DNA from: Gammaproteobacteria bacterium
GTDB lineage: Bacteria > Pseudomonadota > Gammaproteobacteria > Nitrosococcales > Methylophagaceae
Direction of reading: 5' to 3'
DNA: 64,000 nucleotides
Assembly (NCBI GenBank): GCA_014859375.1
Contig: JACUUH010000003.1
Coordinates: 32,394 to 96,393, forward strand
The position numbers and the translations under genes were made by a program. Positions 44,624-53,611 of this stretch are shown here, one piece after another. The notes beneath the pieces were generated by a model. That model saw only the letters and a list, made by a program, of their open reading frames with translations. It was not told the DNA's origin and made no database searches. Position 1 is the stretch's first letter, and each line of letters opens with the position of its first letter.

Positions 44624-45859
44624 TTAATCATCCGCTGGTGGTGTTAGTTCGCGATCTTTTTTAGAGACATAACGGGGTTTATCTTTTTTAGCCTGTTTTT
44701 TAGATTTGGCTTTATTTGTTTTAGATTTCGGCTCTAAGCCTTTCAGTTTGGCCACAGGCAATGTTGTTTGTAAGTGAAACTCAATACGCTCTAGGTTCTT
44801 CAGATCATGTGGTTCGACCAGATTAATAGCAGTACCACTTTGCTGGGCACGACCCGTTCGACCAATGCGATGAATATAAATATCACCTTTAAATGGCAAG
44901 TCATAATTTATAACATGGGTGACATTTGTTAAATCGAGACCACGCGCAGCAACGTCAGTTGCAACCATCACTTTGATCAATTGATTGCGAAATTTACGTG
45001 TTTTATCGATACGTGTTGCTTGATTAAAATCACCATGCATTACTTGAGCTGAAATATTGCGAGATTGTAACCATGAGGTAATTTGTTCAGCACGTTCTTT
45101 TTTGTTACAAAATACGATGGCACTAGTGCAGGCAGGATCAGTGATAAAAGCGTGTAATAAGGCTTGTTTATGCTCTTTATTATCAGCGAAATAAACCCAT
45201 TGTGAGACTTGGTCTGATTTTGTATTTGCGGCATCAATTTGAACAATTTCAGCATCAGCCAATAATTCATCTGCAAAAATTTGTACACCACTACCGGCTA
45301 AGGTTGCTGAAAATAAACAGGCTTGAAAGCCACCTGCAATCGTTGCAAGCAAGGCCAGGACATCAGGTCCCAAGCCCATATCCAGCATGCGATCAGCTTC
45401 ATCAATAACGACCATATCAATATCTGATAAGTCTAAGGCTTGATCAGAAACCAGGTTTAACAAACGTCCTGGCGTACCAATAATAATGTCGCACGCTTGG
45501 TTCAGGAACTCAACTTGTTTGGCCTGAGAAAAACCGCCAGTCATGATCACGGTATTGATATCCAGTCCTTTGGATAATTGATTGACAACATGTTGAATTT
45601 GAAATGCTAATTCACGTGTTGGTGCCAGCATCAAAATTTTCGGTTGCTTGGTTTTATTGGGTTTATCAATCAATAATTGCAAGGCAGGCAACACAAAGGC
45701 CGCTGTTTTACCTGTTCCGGTCGCTGCACCGGCTAATACATCTTTTCCTTCTAAGATAAAAGGAATGGCAGCTTCTTGCACAGCAGTCGGTGTTTCAAAA
45801 TGTAGCTTTTTTAACGCAGATAACAATGTGTCATCAAGGAATAAATCATCAAATGTCAT
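44624..45859 (-). CDS. DEAD-box ATP-dependent RNA helicase (SrmB/RhlE type)
   Basis: 411 residues. Q motif with upstream Phe (FDDLFLDDTLLSALKKLHFETPTAVQ), AATGTGKTAAF (motif I), PTRELAFQI, TPGRLL, DEAD (VVIDEADRML), SAT, VATDVAARGLD and HRIGRTGR. C-terminal tail of about 40 residues is Lys-rich (KSKTNKAKSKKQAKKDKP), suited to RNA binding. Likely in ribosome assembly or mRNA decay; exact subfamily uncertain. 9 bases after the beta-propeller gene. Confidence 0.9.
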   Translation of the reverse strand: MTFDDLFLDDTLLSALKKLHFETPTAVQEAAIPFILEGKDVLAGAATGTGKTAAFVLPALQLLIDKPNKTKQPKILMLAPTRELAFQIQHVVNQLSKGLDINTVIMTGGFSQAKQVEFLNQACDIIIGTPGRLLNLVSDQALDLSDIDMVVIDEADRMLDMGLGPDVLALLATIAGGFQACLFSATLAGSGVQIFADELLADAEIVQIDAANTKSDQVSQWVYFADNKEHKQALLHAFITDPACTSAIVFCNKKERAEQITSWLQSRNISAQVMHGDFNQATRIDKTRKFRNQLIKVMVATDVAARGLDLTNVTHVINYDLPFKGDIYIHRIGRTGRAQQSGTAINLVEPHDLKNLERIEFHLQTTLPVAKLKGLEPKSKTNKAKSKKQAKKDKPRYVSKKDRELTPPADD

Positions 45860-45868
45860 GGGGTGTTT

Positions 45869-46750
45869 TTACTTTTTAATTTCATAGGCAATCACATTGC
45901 CAGATAGCATCATTGGAATGATGACAAGATTTTGATCGGCTAAAACAGTATGATCGGCACTACCTTGTGTCAGTGACAATAGCGTCGTACTGATGCCAGC
46001 AGGCGTGATGTGTAAGAGTTTGCCAACCATCCAGTCAGTAACAAAATAGTTACCTTCACCATCGGATTCAACCCCATCAAGATTACCAATAGGTGTGGCA
46101 TCACCAAGGCTGTTAATCGCTTTTGTTGCAATTGAAATTGTTTTTAAATGACCGGGTATGGTTGTTGCAAAGCCGTCAGTCATCACACCCCAGCTACCGA
46201 GGATTAAATTATCACCTTCAACTAATAAGCCATTGGGGAATTCTAATTGTTGATCATTGATCCATGATCCAAATGTATTATTACCCAAACGATAGATAGT
46301 ATTTGTCAGCATATCTGATACATAGACATTACCGGCTTGGTCAGCGGCAACATCATTAAGAAACTTAGCGTCTTTAGCCAAATAACGCTGACTGATTTTA
46401 TTACTTGCAAGATCAATTGCGACCAATTCATTGATGTCAGCAACATATAAAACATCACCAACAATAGCCATACCTTTGGGTCCATTAAGGCCGTCAATCC
46501 ACTGTTGTGCGATGATTTTGCCATCTAAACCCAGCTGTGAAATATAACCATTACCATCAACATCATTAGGATTGCCGTTGACATTAGATACATACAAAAT
46601 GTTACGTTTTTTATCTAATACAACTGATTCCGGCTGCTCGAATACACTGTCGGTTTGCCATGCGGGTAATAAAATCGGACCGGCAGCATAACTGATACTG
46701 GTTAAAACTAAACAAAATAAAAGGGTTAGGATGGACGATACGGTTTTCAT
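45869..46750 (-). CDS. Periplasmic beta-propeller protein, SMP-30/NHL-like
   Basis: 293 residues from the ATG at 46750 (GAGG six bases ahead), giving signal peptide MKTVSSILTLLFCLVLTSISYAA; the frame is open five codons further. The mature part has repeated propeller blades: PESVVLDKKRNILYVSNVNG, GPKGMAIVGDVLYVADINELVAID, LNDVAADQAGNVYVSDMLTNTIYRL, LDGVESDGEGNYFVTDWMVGKLL. Similar to SMP-30/gluconolactonase-type or NHL propellers; no catalytic residues can be assigned. 80 bases after hemH, perhaps its own promoter. Confidence 0.75.
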   Translation of the reverse strand: MKTVSSILTLLFCLVLTSISYAAGPILLPAWQTDSVFEQPESVVLDKKRNILYVSNVNGNPNDVDGNGYISQLGLDGKIIAQQWIDGLNGPKGMAIVGDVLYVADINELVAIDLASNKISQRYLAKDAKFLNDVAADQAGNVYVSDMLTNTIYRLGNNTFGSWINDQQLEFPNGLLVEGDNLILGSWGVMTDGFATTIPGHLKTISIATKAINSLGDATPIGNLDGVESDGEGNYFVTDWMVGKLLHITPAGISTTLLSLTQGSADHTVLADQNLVIIPMMLSGNVIAYEIKK

Positions 46751-46830
46751 AGATGCCTCACACATGCTGATTTAGAACGACATGATAACAGTGTTTAGCC
46801 AAGCTCGGCTAAACACTGTCAGGCAATAGC

Positions 46831-47856
46831 TTAAAGAGTGCGAGTTTTTGTTTGACACCAATCGGCTAACACATCAACCCATGCCGGATGGTCATTAAGA
46901 CATGGAATTAAAGTTAATGTTTCACCACCAGCTTCTGAGAATACTTCCTGACCACGAATCGCTATTTCTTCTAATGTTTCCAGGCAATCTGTGACAAAGG
47001 CAGGGCAGATCACTAATACCTTTTTAGCGCCAGATTGAGCTAGCTCTTTTAACCTATCTTCAGTATTAGGCCCTAACCACTTGGCACGACCTAAACGTGA
47101 TTGAAATGCCACTGAAAACTGTGATGGATTTAATCCTGCTTGTTGGGTAAATGCGCGCGTTGTTGCCATGACTTGATGGCGATAGCAGGTCTTGTGGGCA
47201 GGGTGAGGCAGTTGGCAACAGTCCTGTTTTTTCAAGCAATGTGCCCCTGAACTATCCAGTTTTGTAATATGAGACTCAGGTAAACCATGATAACTAAAAA
47301 CAAGGTGATCATAGTCTTGTTCAAGGTAGGGTTTAGCACTTTCGACTAAGGCTTTAATGTAATCTGGCTTATTGTAAAAAGGTTCAACTACCGTCAATTT
47401 AACTGCCAAATTGTGCTTTTTAAGGACTTTTTTTGCTTGCTCGACTGACGTTGTAATCGTACTGTCAGCATAATGGGGGTACATTGGCATAAACACGATT
47501 TCATCAGCCTGATCATCATTGACCAGCTTCAAAATTTGACTTTCAATACTAGGATTACCATAACGCATCGCCATCGCAACTGGTATATCAAGCCTAGCTT
47601 GCAAAGCATCTCGTAACTGCTGTGATAAGACGATCAGTGGTGAACCTTCAGTCATCCATACACTTTGATAAGCATGGGCGGACGCTTTTGGTCGCGTTGG
47701 TAATACAAATAAGCTAACAATTAGACGGCGAAAAAACCACGGTAACTGAATAACATAGGGATCCATTAAAAATTGATTTAAATAACGACGTACCGAGGTT
47801 ACATCACAGTTATCGGGTGAACCTAAATTGGCCAGTAAGATTGCACGTTTAGTCAT
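46831..47856 (-). CDS. hemH: Ferrochelatase
   Basis: Inserts Fe2+ into protoporphyrin IX, the last step of haem synthesis. 341 residues: ILLANLGSPD (6-15), RYGNPSIESQ (98-107), MPMYPHYADST (123-133), SYHGLPESH with catalytic His190, and LETLEEIAI with the conserved Glu pair near 296. An insert after the His carries four cysteines (Cys207, 213, 214, 224) in GAHCLKKQDCCQ...HKTCYRHQ, as in a subset of bacterial ferrochelatases. Six bases after the SDR gene, hence under the same light-type promoter region. Confidence 0.95.
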   Translation of the reverse strand: MTKRAILLANLGSPDNCDVTSVRRYLNQFLMDPYVIQLPWFFRRLIVSLFVLPTRPKASAHAYQSVWMTEGSPLIVLSQQLRDALQARLDIPVAMAMRYGNPSIESQILKLVNDDQADEIVFMPMYPHYADSTITTSVEQAKKVLKKHNLAVKLTVVEPFYNKPDYIKALVESAKPYLEQDYDHLVFSYHGLPESHITKLDSSGAHCLKKQDCCQLPHPAHKTCYRHQVMATTRAFTQQAGLNPSQFSVAFQSRLGRAKWLGPNTEDRLKELAQSGAKKVLVICPAFVTDCLETLEEIAIRGQEVFSEAGGETLTLIPCLNDHPAWVDVLADWCQTKTRTL

Positions 47857-47862
47857 AGTTAT

Positions 47863-48774
47863 TTAGTCATCGCTATTTTTTAGAATGTTAGATAAGGCTG
47901 ATTCGAGATCAGTATAGTTAAACTTAAATCGGTTTGCTTCTAGTTTTGCTGGAATTGCACGCTGTCCGGTTAATAAAAGTCGAGCCATTTCTCCCAGTAG
48001 TAATCTTAAAAAACTGGCGGGTAGATGGAAAAAAGCAGGACGATTGAGTAAAGCCGCTAATGTTTTTGTAAATTCTGAATTGGTTACGGGTGAGGGTGAG
48101 CAGGCATTAAACACGCCTTTTAGCTGTTCGTTTTCAACCAGAAACGTCAGCAACGACACCATGTCATCAATATGGATCCAAGGCATATACTGTTGCCCAT
48201 TACCCAGTCTGCCGCCAAGACCCATTTTAAAAGGTAACAGCATTTTTTGTAAAAAGCCGCCATTAGGTGCGAGCACAAGTCCAGTGCGAACAATACACAC
48301 ACGAATGCCATTTTGTCCAGCGCGAATAGCCTGTTGTTCCCATGCCTCACACAGGCTATGAGTATATTCCTGATGAGACTGACTTTGTTCGTTTATAAGC
48401 CTGTCACCACCATCGCCATACCAACCAACAGCGGAGCCACTGATTAAACATTCTGGTTTTTGCTGACGGCAAATTAGCCAATCTACCAGCTTCCTAGTGG
48501 TATCGATTCGACTCTGTTCTAACAGGATTTTACGTTTTTTTGTCCACAATTTATCAGCAATAGGCTCACCAGCTAAATTGATAACAACGTCAATGTTTGT
48601 ATCATCATCGATATCGTTTAAGCACTGTATTGCTTTGATACCATCACCACATTTTTGTTTAACACTGTCGGGGGTTCTGCTGAGCACGGTAATCTGGTTA
48701 TTTTCCTCGGCAAGTATGCGGCATAAAGCTGAACCAATAAGGCCTGTACCACCCGTAATCAAATAGTGTTGCAT
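47863..48774 (-). CDS. TIGR01777-family SDR epimerase-like protein (YfcH type)
   Basis: 303 residues. Rossmann start YLITGGTGLIGSALCRIL (4-21), INLAGEPIADKLWTKKRKILLEQSRIDTTRKLVDW, SAVGWYGDGGDR (about 112-123, with the catalytic-type Tyr) and VRTGLVLAPNGGFLQKMLLPFKMGLGGRLGNGQQYMPWIHIDDM. The C-terminal DUF1731 part (LNRPAFFHLPASFLRLLLGEMARLLLTGQRAIPAKL) completes the family signature. Substrate unknown. It is divergent from the DUF523 gene, with hemH 6 bases downstream. Genes of this family are often found beside photolyase genes. Confidence 0.9.
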   Translation of the reverse strand: MQHYLITGGTGLIGSALCRILAEENNQITVLSRTPDSVKQKCGDGIKAIQCLNDIDDDTNIDVVINLAGEPIADKLWTKKRKILLEQSRIDTTRKLVDWLICRQQKPECLISGSAVGWYGDGGDRLINEQSQSHQEYTHSLCEAWEQQAIRAGQNGIRVCIVRTGLVLAPNGGFLQKMLLPFKMGLGGRLGNGQQYMPWIHIDDMVSLLTFLVENEQLKGVFNACSPSPVTNSEFTKTLAALLNRPAFFHLPASFLRLLLGEMARLLLTGQRAIPAKLEANRFKFNYTDLESALSNILKNSDD

Positions 48775-48816
48775 AGATCGTGTCCGTTAATAGTTCACTA
48801 CATCATCGCACAAAGT

Positions 48817-48862
48817 TATACAAAATAAAATACTTGTACAAGTATTAGTGGCTTGTTATGCT
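48817..48862 (+). promoter_or_regulatory. LitR-type operator overlapping divergent promoters
   Basis: TATACA (48817-48822), 12 bases, TGTACA (48835-48840): this fits T(G/A)TACA-N12-TGTA(C/T)A, the motif I recall for the LitR-type regulator PplR1 of Pseudomonas putida. The second half-site is also the centre of a perfect 18-base palindrome, AATACTTGTACAAGTATT (48829-48846). On the plus strand TTGTAC (48834-48839) and TATGCT (48857-48862) form a -35/-10 pair with a 17-base spacer. On the minus strand TTGTAC followed by TATAAC at 15 bases could drive the SDR-hemH pair. The operator covers both. Confidence 0.7.
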
Positions 48863-48887
48863 AACTGTCACTGTTGAGGGGGGATAA

Positions 48888-49832
48888 ATGAAAATTAAAG
48901 TCGGTATCAGTAGTTGTCTATTAGGACATGAAGTGCGCTTTGATGGCGGACACAAACATTCACGACTCTGTACCGACAGTTTGTCACGCTATTTTGACTT
49001 TGTAGCTGAATGTCCAGAAGTCGGTGTCGGTATGACTATACCCAGGCGACCAATCCGTTTAATCGGTGATGTGACTGCGCCAAAATCCGTTTATGTCCAT
49101 GACAATACAGTTGATTTTACCGATAAGATCATCGACTTTGGTAAACAAAAGGCCAAAGAGCATAGTGATCTTTGTGGCTATATTTTTATGAAAAATTCAC
49201 CCAGTTGCGGTGTGTTTCGGGTCAAGGTTTATCAACAAAATGGCTATCCTGCTGCAGAGCCAGGGCAAGGTCTTTATTCAAAACAGATCATGGATGCTCA
49301 TCCGTTATTACCGGTTGAAGAGTCAGGAAGATTGGCCGATTCATTCCTACGTGAAAACTTTATAACACGCGTATTTGCCTATCATAACTGGCAACAATTG
49401 CAACAAGCAGGCTTAAGTTATCAAGCTATTATTGATTTTCATTCGAGCTATAAATATGTGTTGATGGCACATTCTCCAGCTCGCTATGTTGAGTTAGGGC
49501 GGATGTTAGCCGATGCCGGTAATCACGATATTGACAACCTGGCCCAACGCTATTTTGAAGCCTTGATGACCGAATTGAAACGGTTGGCATCACGTAAAAC
49601 ACATACCAATGTATTGATGCACTTACAGGGTTATCTCAAAAAAGTATTATCACCTGCTGAAAAGCAAGAGTTAGCAAATATTATTGAGCAATACCGTACT
49701 GCCCAAGTGCCTTTGATTGTGCCGATGACATTGTTAAAACATCATTTTAATAATCATCCTGATCCGTACATTGCCAAACAAGCCTATTTACAACCGTATC
49801 CTGACGATTTGAGCCTTAGAAATGCCATCTGA
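48888..49832 (+). CDS. DUF523-DUF1722 protein (YbgA-like)
   Basis: 314 residues with two domains. DUF523 (1-150): KVGISSCLLGHEVRFDGGHK, ECPEVGVGM and IFMKNSPSCGVFRV, with conserved cysteines able to bind a metal or cluster. DUF1722 (about 185-305): SYKYVLMAHSPARYVELGRML, LPYPDDLSLRN-like end. E. coli YbgA (DUF1722) lies next to phr, and the fused form commonly accompanies photolyase. Proposed to have a role in tRNA/nucleotide modification or repair, but not proven. Strong ribosome site GAGGGGGG. Overlaps the MerR gene by 11 bases. Confidence 0.9.
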   Translation: MKIKVGISSCLLGHEVRFDGGHKHSRLCTDSLSRYFDFVAECPEVGVGMTIPRRPIRLIGDVTAPKSVYVHDNTVDFTDKIIDFGKQKAKEHSDLCGYIFMKNSPSCGVFRVKVYQQNGYPAAEPGQGLYSKQIMDAHPLLPVEESGRLADSFLRENFITRVFAYHNWQQLQQAGLSYQAIIDFHSSYKYVLMAHSPARYVELGRMLADAGNHDIDNLAQRYFEALMTELKRLASRKTHTNVLMHLQGYLKKVLSPAEKQELANIIEQYRTAQVPLIVPMTLLKHHFNNHPDPYIAKQAYLQPYPDDLSLRNAI

Positions 49833-50727
49833 CAACCAATTTAGTATCAGCGATGTCAGTCAGCAGACCGGTGTTGCTTCAATTACCTTACGTGCATGGG
49901 AACGTCGTTATGGTTTAGTTAAACCGCAACGCACACCCAAGGGGCACCGTGTTTATAGCCAAGACAATATTGACGAGATAAAACAGATTTTATCGTGGTT
50001 AAATCGCGGTGTGACAATAAGTAAAGTTGCACCATTGCTTGGCACTTCTAGTCCTAGAGATAAAAATTCAATAGTTGATCAACACTGGCAAGACCATGTG
50101 CAAGAAATGTTGACCGCGCTGATTGAATTGAAGCAAATTACGGCCAATCAACTGTGCGATAAACTGACAAAAACCATACCATTTCATACCTTATGCCAAC
50201 AGGTTTACCAACCTTTGAGTCAATTATTGGCTGAGCGTTGGCAACATACACCTTTAGGTTATCAATTAGAACAGCAAGTTTGGCAGCAACTATGGCAACG
50301 TCAAATAACGTTGATGAGCCTGCGAGCTGACAAACAAAAAGCGCGTGCTAGTTGTTGGTTAGTTAATACAGAGCAAGGTCATACCCATTACGATTATTGG
50401 TTGTTATATGGCTTACTGATTCAAGCAGGAATTCGTGTGCATGCCATTACGGCTAATGCGTCGGTTGAAAGTCTAGCTAGACTTGATCATCAGGCTGATC
50501 GCGGTTTGATAGTTGTTGCAAACAATCGTTTGGATATCGCTGCATTGACCAAGCTAATTGATTTAAAAACCAATTGGCAACAGCGACTTTTATGTGTTGG
50601 TGCCGCAGTAGATATTCATCAGAATGAACTCCAAAATAACCAAATAAACTATGTTGCAGGCGATAGTTGTTTGTCATGGCAATCAACGATAATGCAGCAA
50701 TGGCTTAAACAGATCGAGCTAGGCTAA
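49822..50727 (+). CDS. MerR-family regulator, LitR/CarH-like without cobalamin ligands
   Basis: 301 residues. N-terminal MerR helix-turn-helix (7-75: FSISDVSQQTGVASITLRAWERRYGLVKPQRTPKGHRVYSQ in character). The rest follows the CarH/LitR layout: a helical bundle (about 88-165) and a Rossmann-like B12-fold remnant (about 175-300). At the CarH W-x9-EH motif it reads W140-x9-E150-Q151, losing the upper His ligand, and the lower-ligand E/DxHxxG motif is also not conserved (GHTHYD). It is therefore likely to sense light through a partner or not at all. Probable repressor of the operator at 48817-48862, i.e. autoregulated. Shares one base with phrB. Confidence 0.85.
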   Translation: MPSDNQFSISDVSQQTGVASITLRAWERRYGLVKPQRTPKGHRVYSQDNIDEIKQILSWLNRGVTISKVAPLLGTSSPRDKNSIVDQHWQDHVQEMLTALIELKQITANQLCDKLTKTIPFHTLCQQVYQPLSQLLAERWQHTPLGYQLEQQVWQQLWQRQITLMSLRADKQKARASCWLVNTEQGHTHYDYWLLYGLLIQAGIRVHAITANASVESLARLDHQADRGLIVVANNRLDIAALTKLIDLKTNWQQRLLCVGAAVDIHQNELQNNQINYVAGDSCLSWQSTIMQQWLKQIELG

Positions 50728-52124
50728 TGCAACGTAATCTAGTTTGGTTTCGTAACGATTTACGGCTCAGTGATAATCCAGCCCTATATCATGCTTGTCA
50801 GCAAAATCAGGCGGTTATTGCTATTTATATTGCAACACCTGAGCAGTGGCAACAGCATGATGATGCACCTGTAAAAATAGATTTTTGGCGGCGAAATTTG
50901 CACGTGATGCAAACAGATCTGGCGAAATTGAATATTACTCTGCATTATTTTCAGGTAGATGATTATCAGAAAATACCTAAACTGATAGAAACGATTTGCA
51001 AACAATGGCAGATATCCAATCTGTTTTTTAACCATGACTATCCTGTTAATGAACAACAGCGTGATGATGCGGTTATTAAAGCCTGTCACGATCAGGATGT
51101 GCGTTGTTATAGCTATCATGATCAGCTTTTGTTAACACCAAAATCGGTCACAACAAAAGCAGGCGAACCATTCAAAGTGTTTACCCCATTTTCTAAACAA
51201 GCCAGACAGCAGATCGGAACTGCATTGCAACTGTATCCACGCCCTGAAAAACAACAACTCATTTTAACTAAAACGCTTGATGAAGAATGTGGCTTGGATC
51301 TGATTGATTGGCCAACAATCAGCACTAAACTTAAGCAGTTTTGGCCTGCAGGTGAGTCAGAAGCACAGGCGAGATTGATCAAATTTAGTCAGAATAAAAT
51401 CGCAGATTATCAACATAATCGTGATATACCTTCATTACGTGCTACCAGCAAATTATCTGCCTATTTAGCCAGTGGTGTGATTTCAGCAAGACAATGTTGG
51501 CAAGCAAGCGTGCAATATTGTGAACAAAATGATGGGGTTAGAACATGGCAAAATGAATTACTGTGGCGAGACTTTTATAAACAGGTGTTAATTGATTACC
51601 CTCAGGTTTCAAAACATAAACCATGGAAAGCCGATACTGACGCTATCCCATGGCGGCATGACATGACAGAATTACAGGCATGGCAACAAGGCCAAACAGG
51701 ATTTCCGCTGGTGGATGCTGCCATGCGTCAACTGCTTGAAGTCGGCTGGATGCATAATCGCCTGCGCATGGTGACAGCGATGTTTTTGACTAAACATTTA
51801 CTGATTGATTGGCGTTTAGGCGAACAGTGGTTTATGCAGCATTTGATTGATGGCGAACTGGCCGCTAATAATGGCGGCTGGCAATGGTCAGCATCAACAG
51901 GTACCGATGCAGTGCCGTACTTTAGAATATTTAATCCGATCACACAATCGCAACGATTTGATCCAAAAGGTGACTTTATCAGGCACTATTTGCCAGAGTT
52001 ATCTTCATTGTCAGATAAGGACATTCATCAACCAAGAGCAGAGCAACGAAGCCTGTACTGTCAGCCGATTGTTGATCTTAAATTTGGTCGTGAAAGGGCA
52101 TTAGCAGCATTTAAACAACGTTAG
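50727..52124 (+). CDS. phrB: Deoxyribodipyrimidine photolyase, class I
   Basis: Uses blue light to split cyclobutane pyrimidine dimers. 465 residues. N-terminal antenna domain begins LVWFRNDLRLSDNPAL; the FAD domain has TSKLSAYLASGVISARQC, WRDFYKQVL and the signature region WMHNRLRMVTAMFLTKHLLIDWRLGEQWF through NNGGWQWSASTGTDAVPYFRIFNP. Trp residues of the electron-transfer chain are present in these blocks. Antenna is probably folate. Third gene of the light-type operon, overlapping its regulator by one base. Confidence 0.96.
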   Translation: MQRNLVWFRNDLRLSDNPALYHACQQNQAVIAIYIATPEQWQQHDDAPVKIDFWRRNLHVMQTDLAKLNITLHYFQVDDYQKIPKLIETICKQWQISNLFFNHDYPVNEQQRDDAVIKACHDQDVRCYSYHDQLLLTPKSVTTKAGEPFKVFTPFSKQARQQIGTALQLYPRPEKQQLILTKTLDEECGLDLIDWPTISTKLKQFWPAGESEAQARLIKFSQNKIADYQHNRDIPSLRATSKLSAYLASGVISARQCWQASVQYCEQNDGVRTWQNELLWRDFYKQVLIDYPQVSKHKPWKADTDAIPWRHDMTELQAWQQGQTGFPLVDAAMRQLLEVGWMHNRLRMVTAMFLTKHLLIDWRLGEQWFMQHLIDGELAANNGGWQWSASTGTDAVPYFRIFNPITQSQRFDPKGDFIRHYLPELSSLSDKDIHQPRAEQRSLYCQPIVDLKFGRERALAAFKQR

Positions 52125-52180
52125 TTGTTAATACAGATAACGCTATACTTATCATTTTTTGCGATACATGGATAACACTA

Positions 52181-52723
52181 ATGGTAATGAAATCATTTCG
52201 TGGTCATAGTCCTAAATTAGGCCAAAGTGTGTGGGTTGATGATAGTGCTGTTTTAATTGGTGATGTTGAAATCGGTGATGACAGCTCGGTCTGGCCGTTA
52301 GTGTCTATTCGTGGTGATATGCATCACATTCGTATTGGTGTCCGAACCAGTATTCAAGATAATTCATGTCTACATATAACCCATGCAAGTCAATTTAAGC
52401 CAGAAGGACATCCGTTGATTATCGGTGATGATGTCACGATTGGTCATCTGGTGATGTTACATGGCTGCACCATTGGTAATCAGGTGCTGGTGGGTATGTC
52501 ATCGACTATTCTCGATGGCGCTGTGATTGAGGATCAGGTATTAATTGGTGCCGGATCATTAGTGCCACCGGGCAAACGCTTAGAATCTGGTTATCTTTAT
52601 CTTGGTTCACCGGTAAAACAAATACGCCCATTAACTGAGGATGAACGGGTATATTTAACCTATTCGGCATCGAATTACGTTAAGTTGAAGAATGCCTATT
52701 TATTCAGTATGCAGGTTATTTAG
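52181..52723 (+). CDS. Gamma-carbonic anhydrase-like hexapeptide-repeat protein (YrdA/CaiE type)
   Basis: 180 residues, left-handed beta helix: AVLIGDVEIGDDSSVWPLVSIRGD, RIGVRTSIQDNSCLHI, PLIIGDDVTIGHLVMLHGCTIGNQVLVGMSSTILDGAVI. The zinc-ligand histidines of gamma-carbonic anhydrases are seen as H in CLHIT, H in TIGHLVMLH. Activity of YrdA-type proteins is often undetectable. TATACT at 52145-52150 with TTAGTT 17 bases upstream may be its own promoter. Convergent with the EamA gene, 12 bases between stops. Confidence 0.9.
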   Translation: MVMKSFRGHSPKLGQSVWVDDSAVLIGDVEIGDDSSVWPLVSIRGDMHHIRIGVRTSIQDNSCLHITHASQFKPEGHPLIIGDDVTIGHLVMLHGCTIGNQVLVGMSSTILDGAVIEDQVLIGAGSLVPPGKRLESGYLYLGSPVKQIRPLTEDERVYLTYSASNYVKLKNAYLFSMQVI

Positions 52724-52735
52724 CAGAGTTGTAAC

Positions 52736-53611
52736 TTAGGCATCAATCACCAATAAACTGCCAGCAATCATAACTAAACTGGCAAGCAGTCTTCGTGCAA
52801 TATGTTTTTCGTTAAAAATACGATAGCCAAGAAAGACTTGTAACACCATGCTCAGTTGAAATAAGGCTAAGGAATAGGCGATAAATAGTTCCGATAAAAC
52901 CAGCATGGTCATGTACTGCATCAGGAAGATCAACATACCCAGATAGAGAAAGTCATAAACATGTTTGATCGACTGTTCGATATTAGTTTTAAGCTTGCTT
53001 TTAATAAACCAGTGATGTGCAAATACTGCCAGTGGAAACCCAATCAAACACCAAAATACAGTGGTGGCAATCGGGCCACCAGCAACAACAGCATTTTTTA
53101 ACGGTAGGGTGCCAATTGAGAATAACAAAATAGATAGGAAACGGTACTGTACACCACGCTCTGATACTAATTGCAAAATACGATTGCTGTTGATCTGGCT
53201 GTTGTTAGCTGGAAATAAAAAGAAGCTGCCAATCACAATAATGGCAACGCCAGCAAAGCCTTGACCACTAGGAATTTCACCAAGAAATAGCATTGCGAAT
53301 ATCATTGAGATAACGACTTTATACGCATTGAGTGGCCCAAAAACAGATAGATCTGTTTTGGATAGTGACATCACCAGAAACAAGGTTCCGGCCATGTCTA
53401 ATAAGGCTGCAAAAAAGCTGTTAATCCAAAAATAAGCTGTGAGTTCAGTGCTGTTAAATGTCCATAATAAGGGCACACAAATAATCGTTAGCACCAGATA
53501 AGACATCATCACAATAAAAAAGGGATGAAGGCCGTCGTGGGTTAATCTTTTTTGAAATACATTAGAAAAGGATGAAAAAAGCACACGACCCAGAACAATC
53601 AATAACTCCAC
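52736..53611 (-). CDS. EamA/DMT-family inner membrane transporter
   Basis: 291 residues with about ten membrane helices in two EamA halves (1-140 and 150-290). Features: PLNAYKVVISMIFAMLFLGEIPSGQGFAGVAIIVIGSFFLF, ending the first half, and FQLSMVLQVFLGYRIFNEKHIARRLLASLVMIAGSLLVI ending the second. Substrate unknown. It begins directly after the DUF411 stop and is the last gene of a five-gene run. Confidence 0.85.
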   Translation of the reverse strand: MELLIVLGRVLFSSFSNVFQKRLTHDGLHPFFIVMMSYLVLTIICVPLLWTFNSTELTAYFWINSFFAALLDMAGTLFLVMSLSKTDLSVFGPLNAYKVVISMIFAMLFLGEIPSGQGFAGVAIIVIGSFFLFPANNSQINSNRILQLVSERGVQYRFLSILLFSIGTLPLKNAVVAGGPIATTVFWCLIGFPLAVFAHHWFIKSKLKTNIEQSIKHVYDFLYLGMLIFLMQYMTMLVLSELFIAYSLALFQLSMVLQVFLGYRIFNEKHIARRLLASLVMIAGSLLVIDA

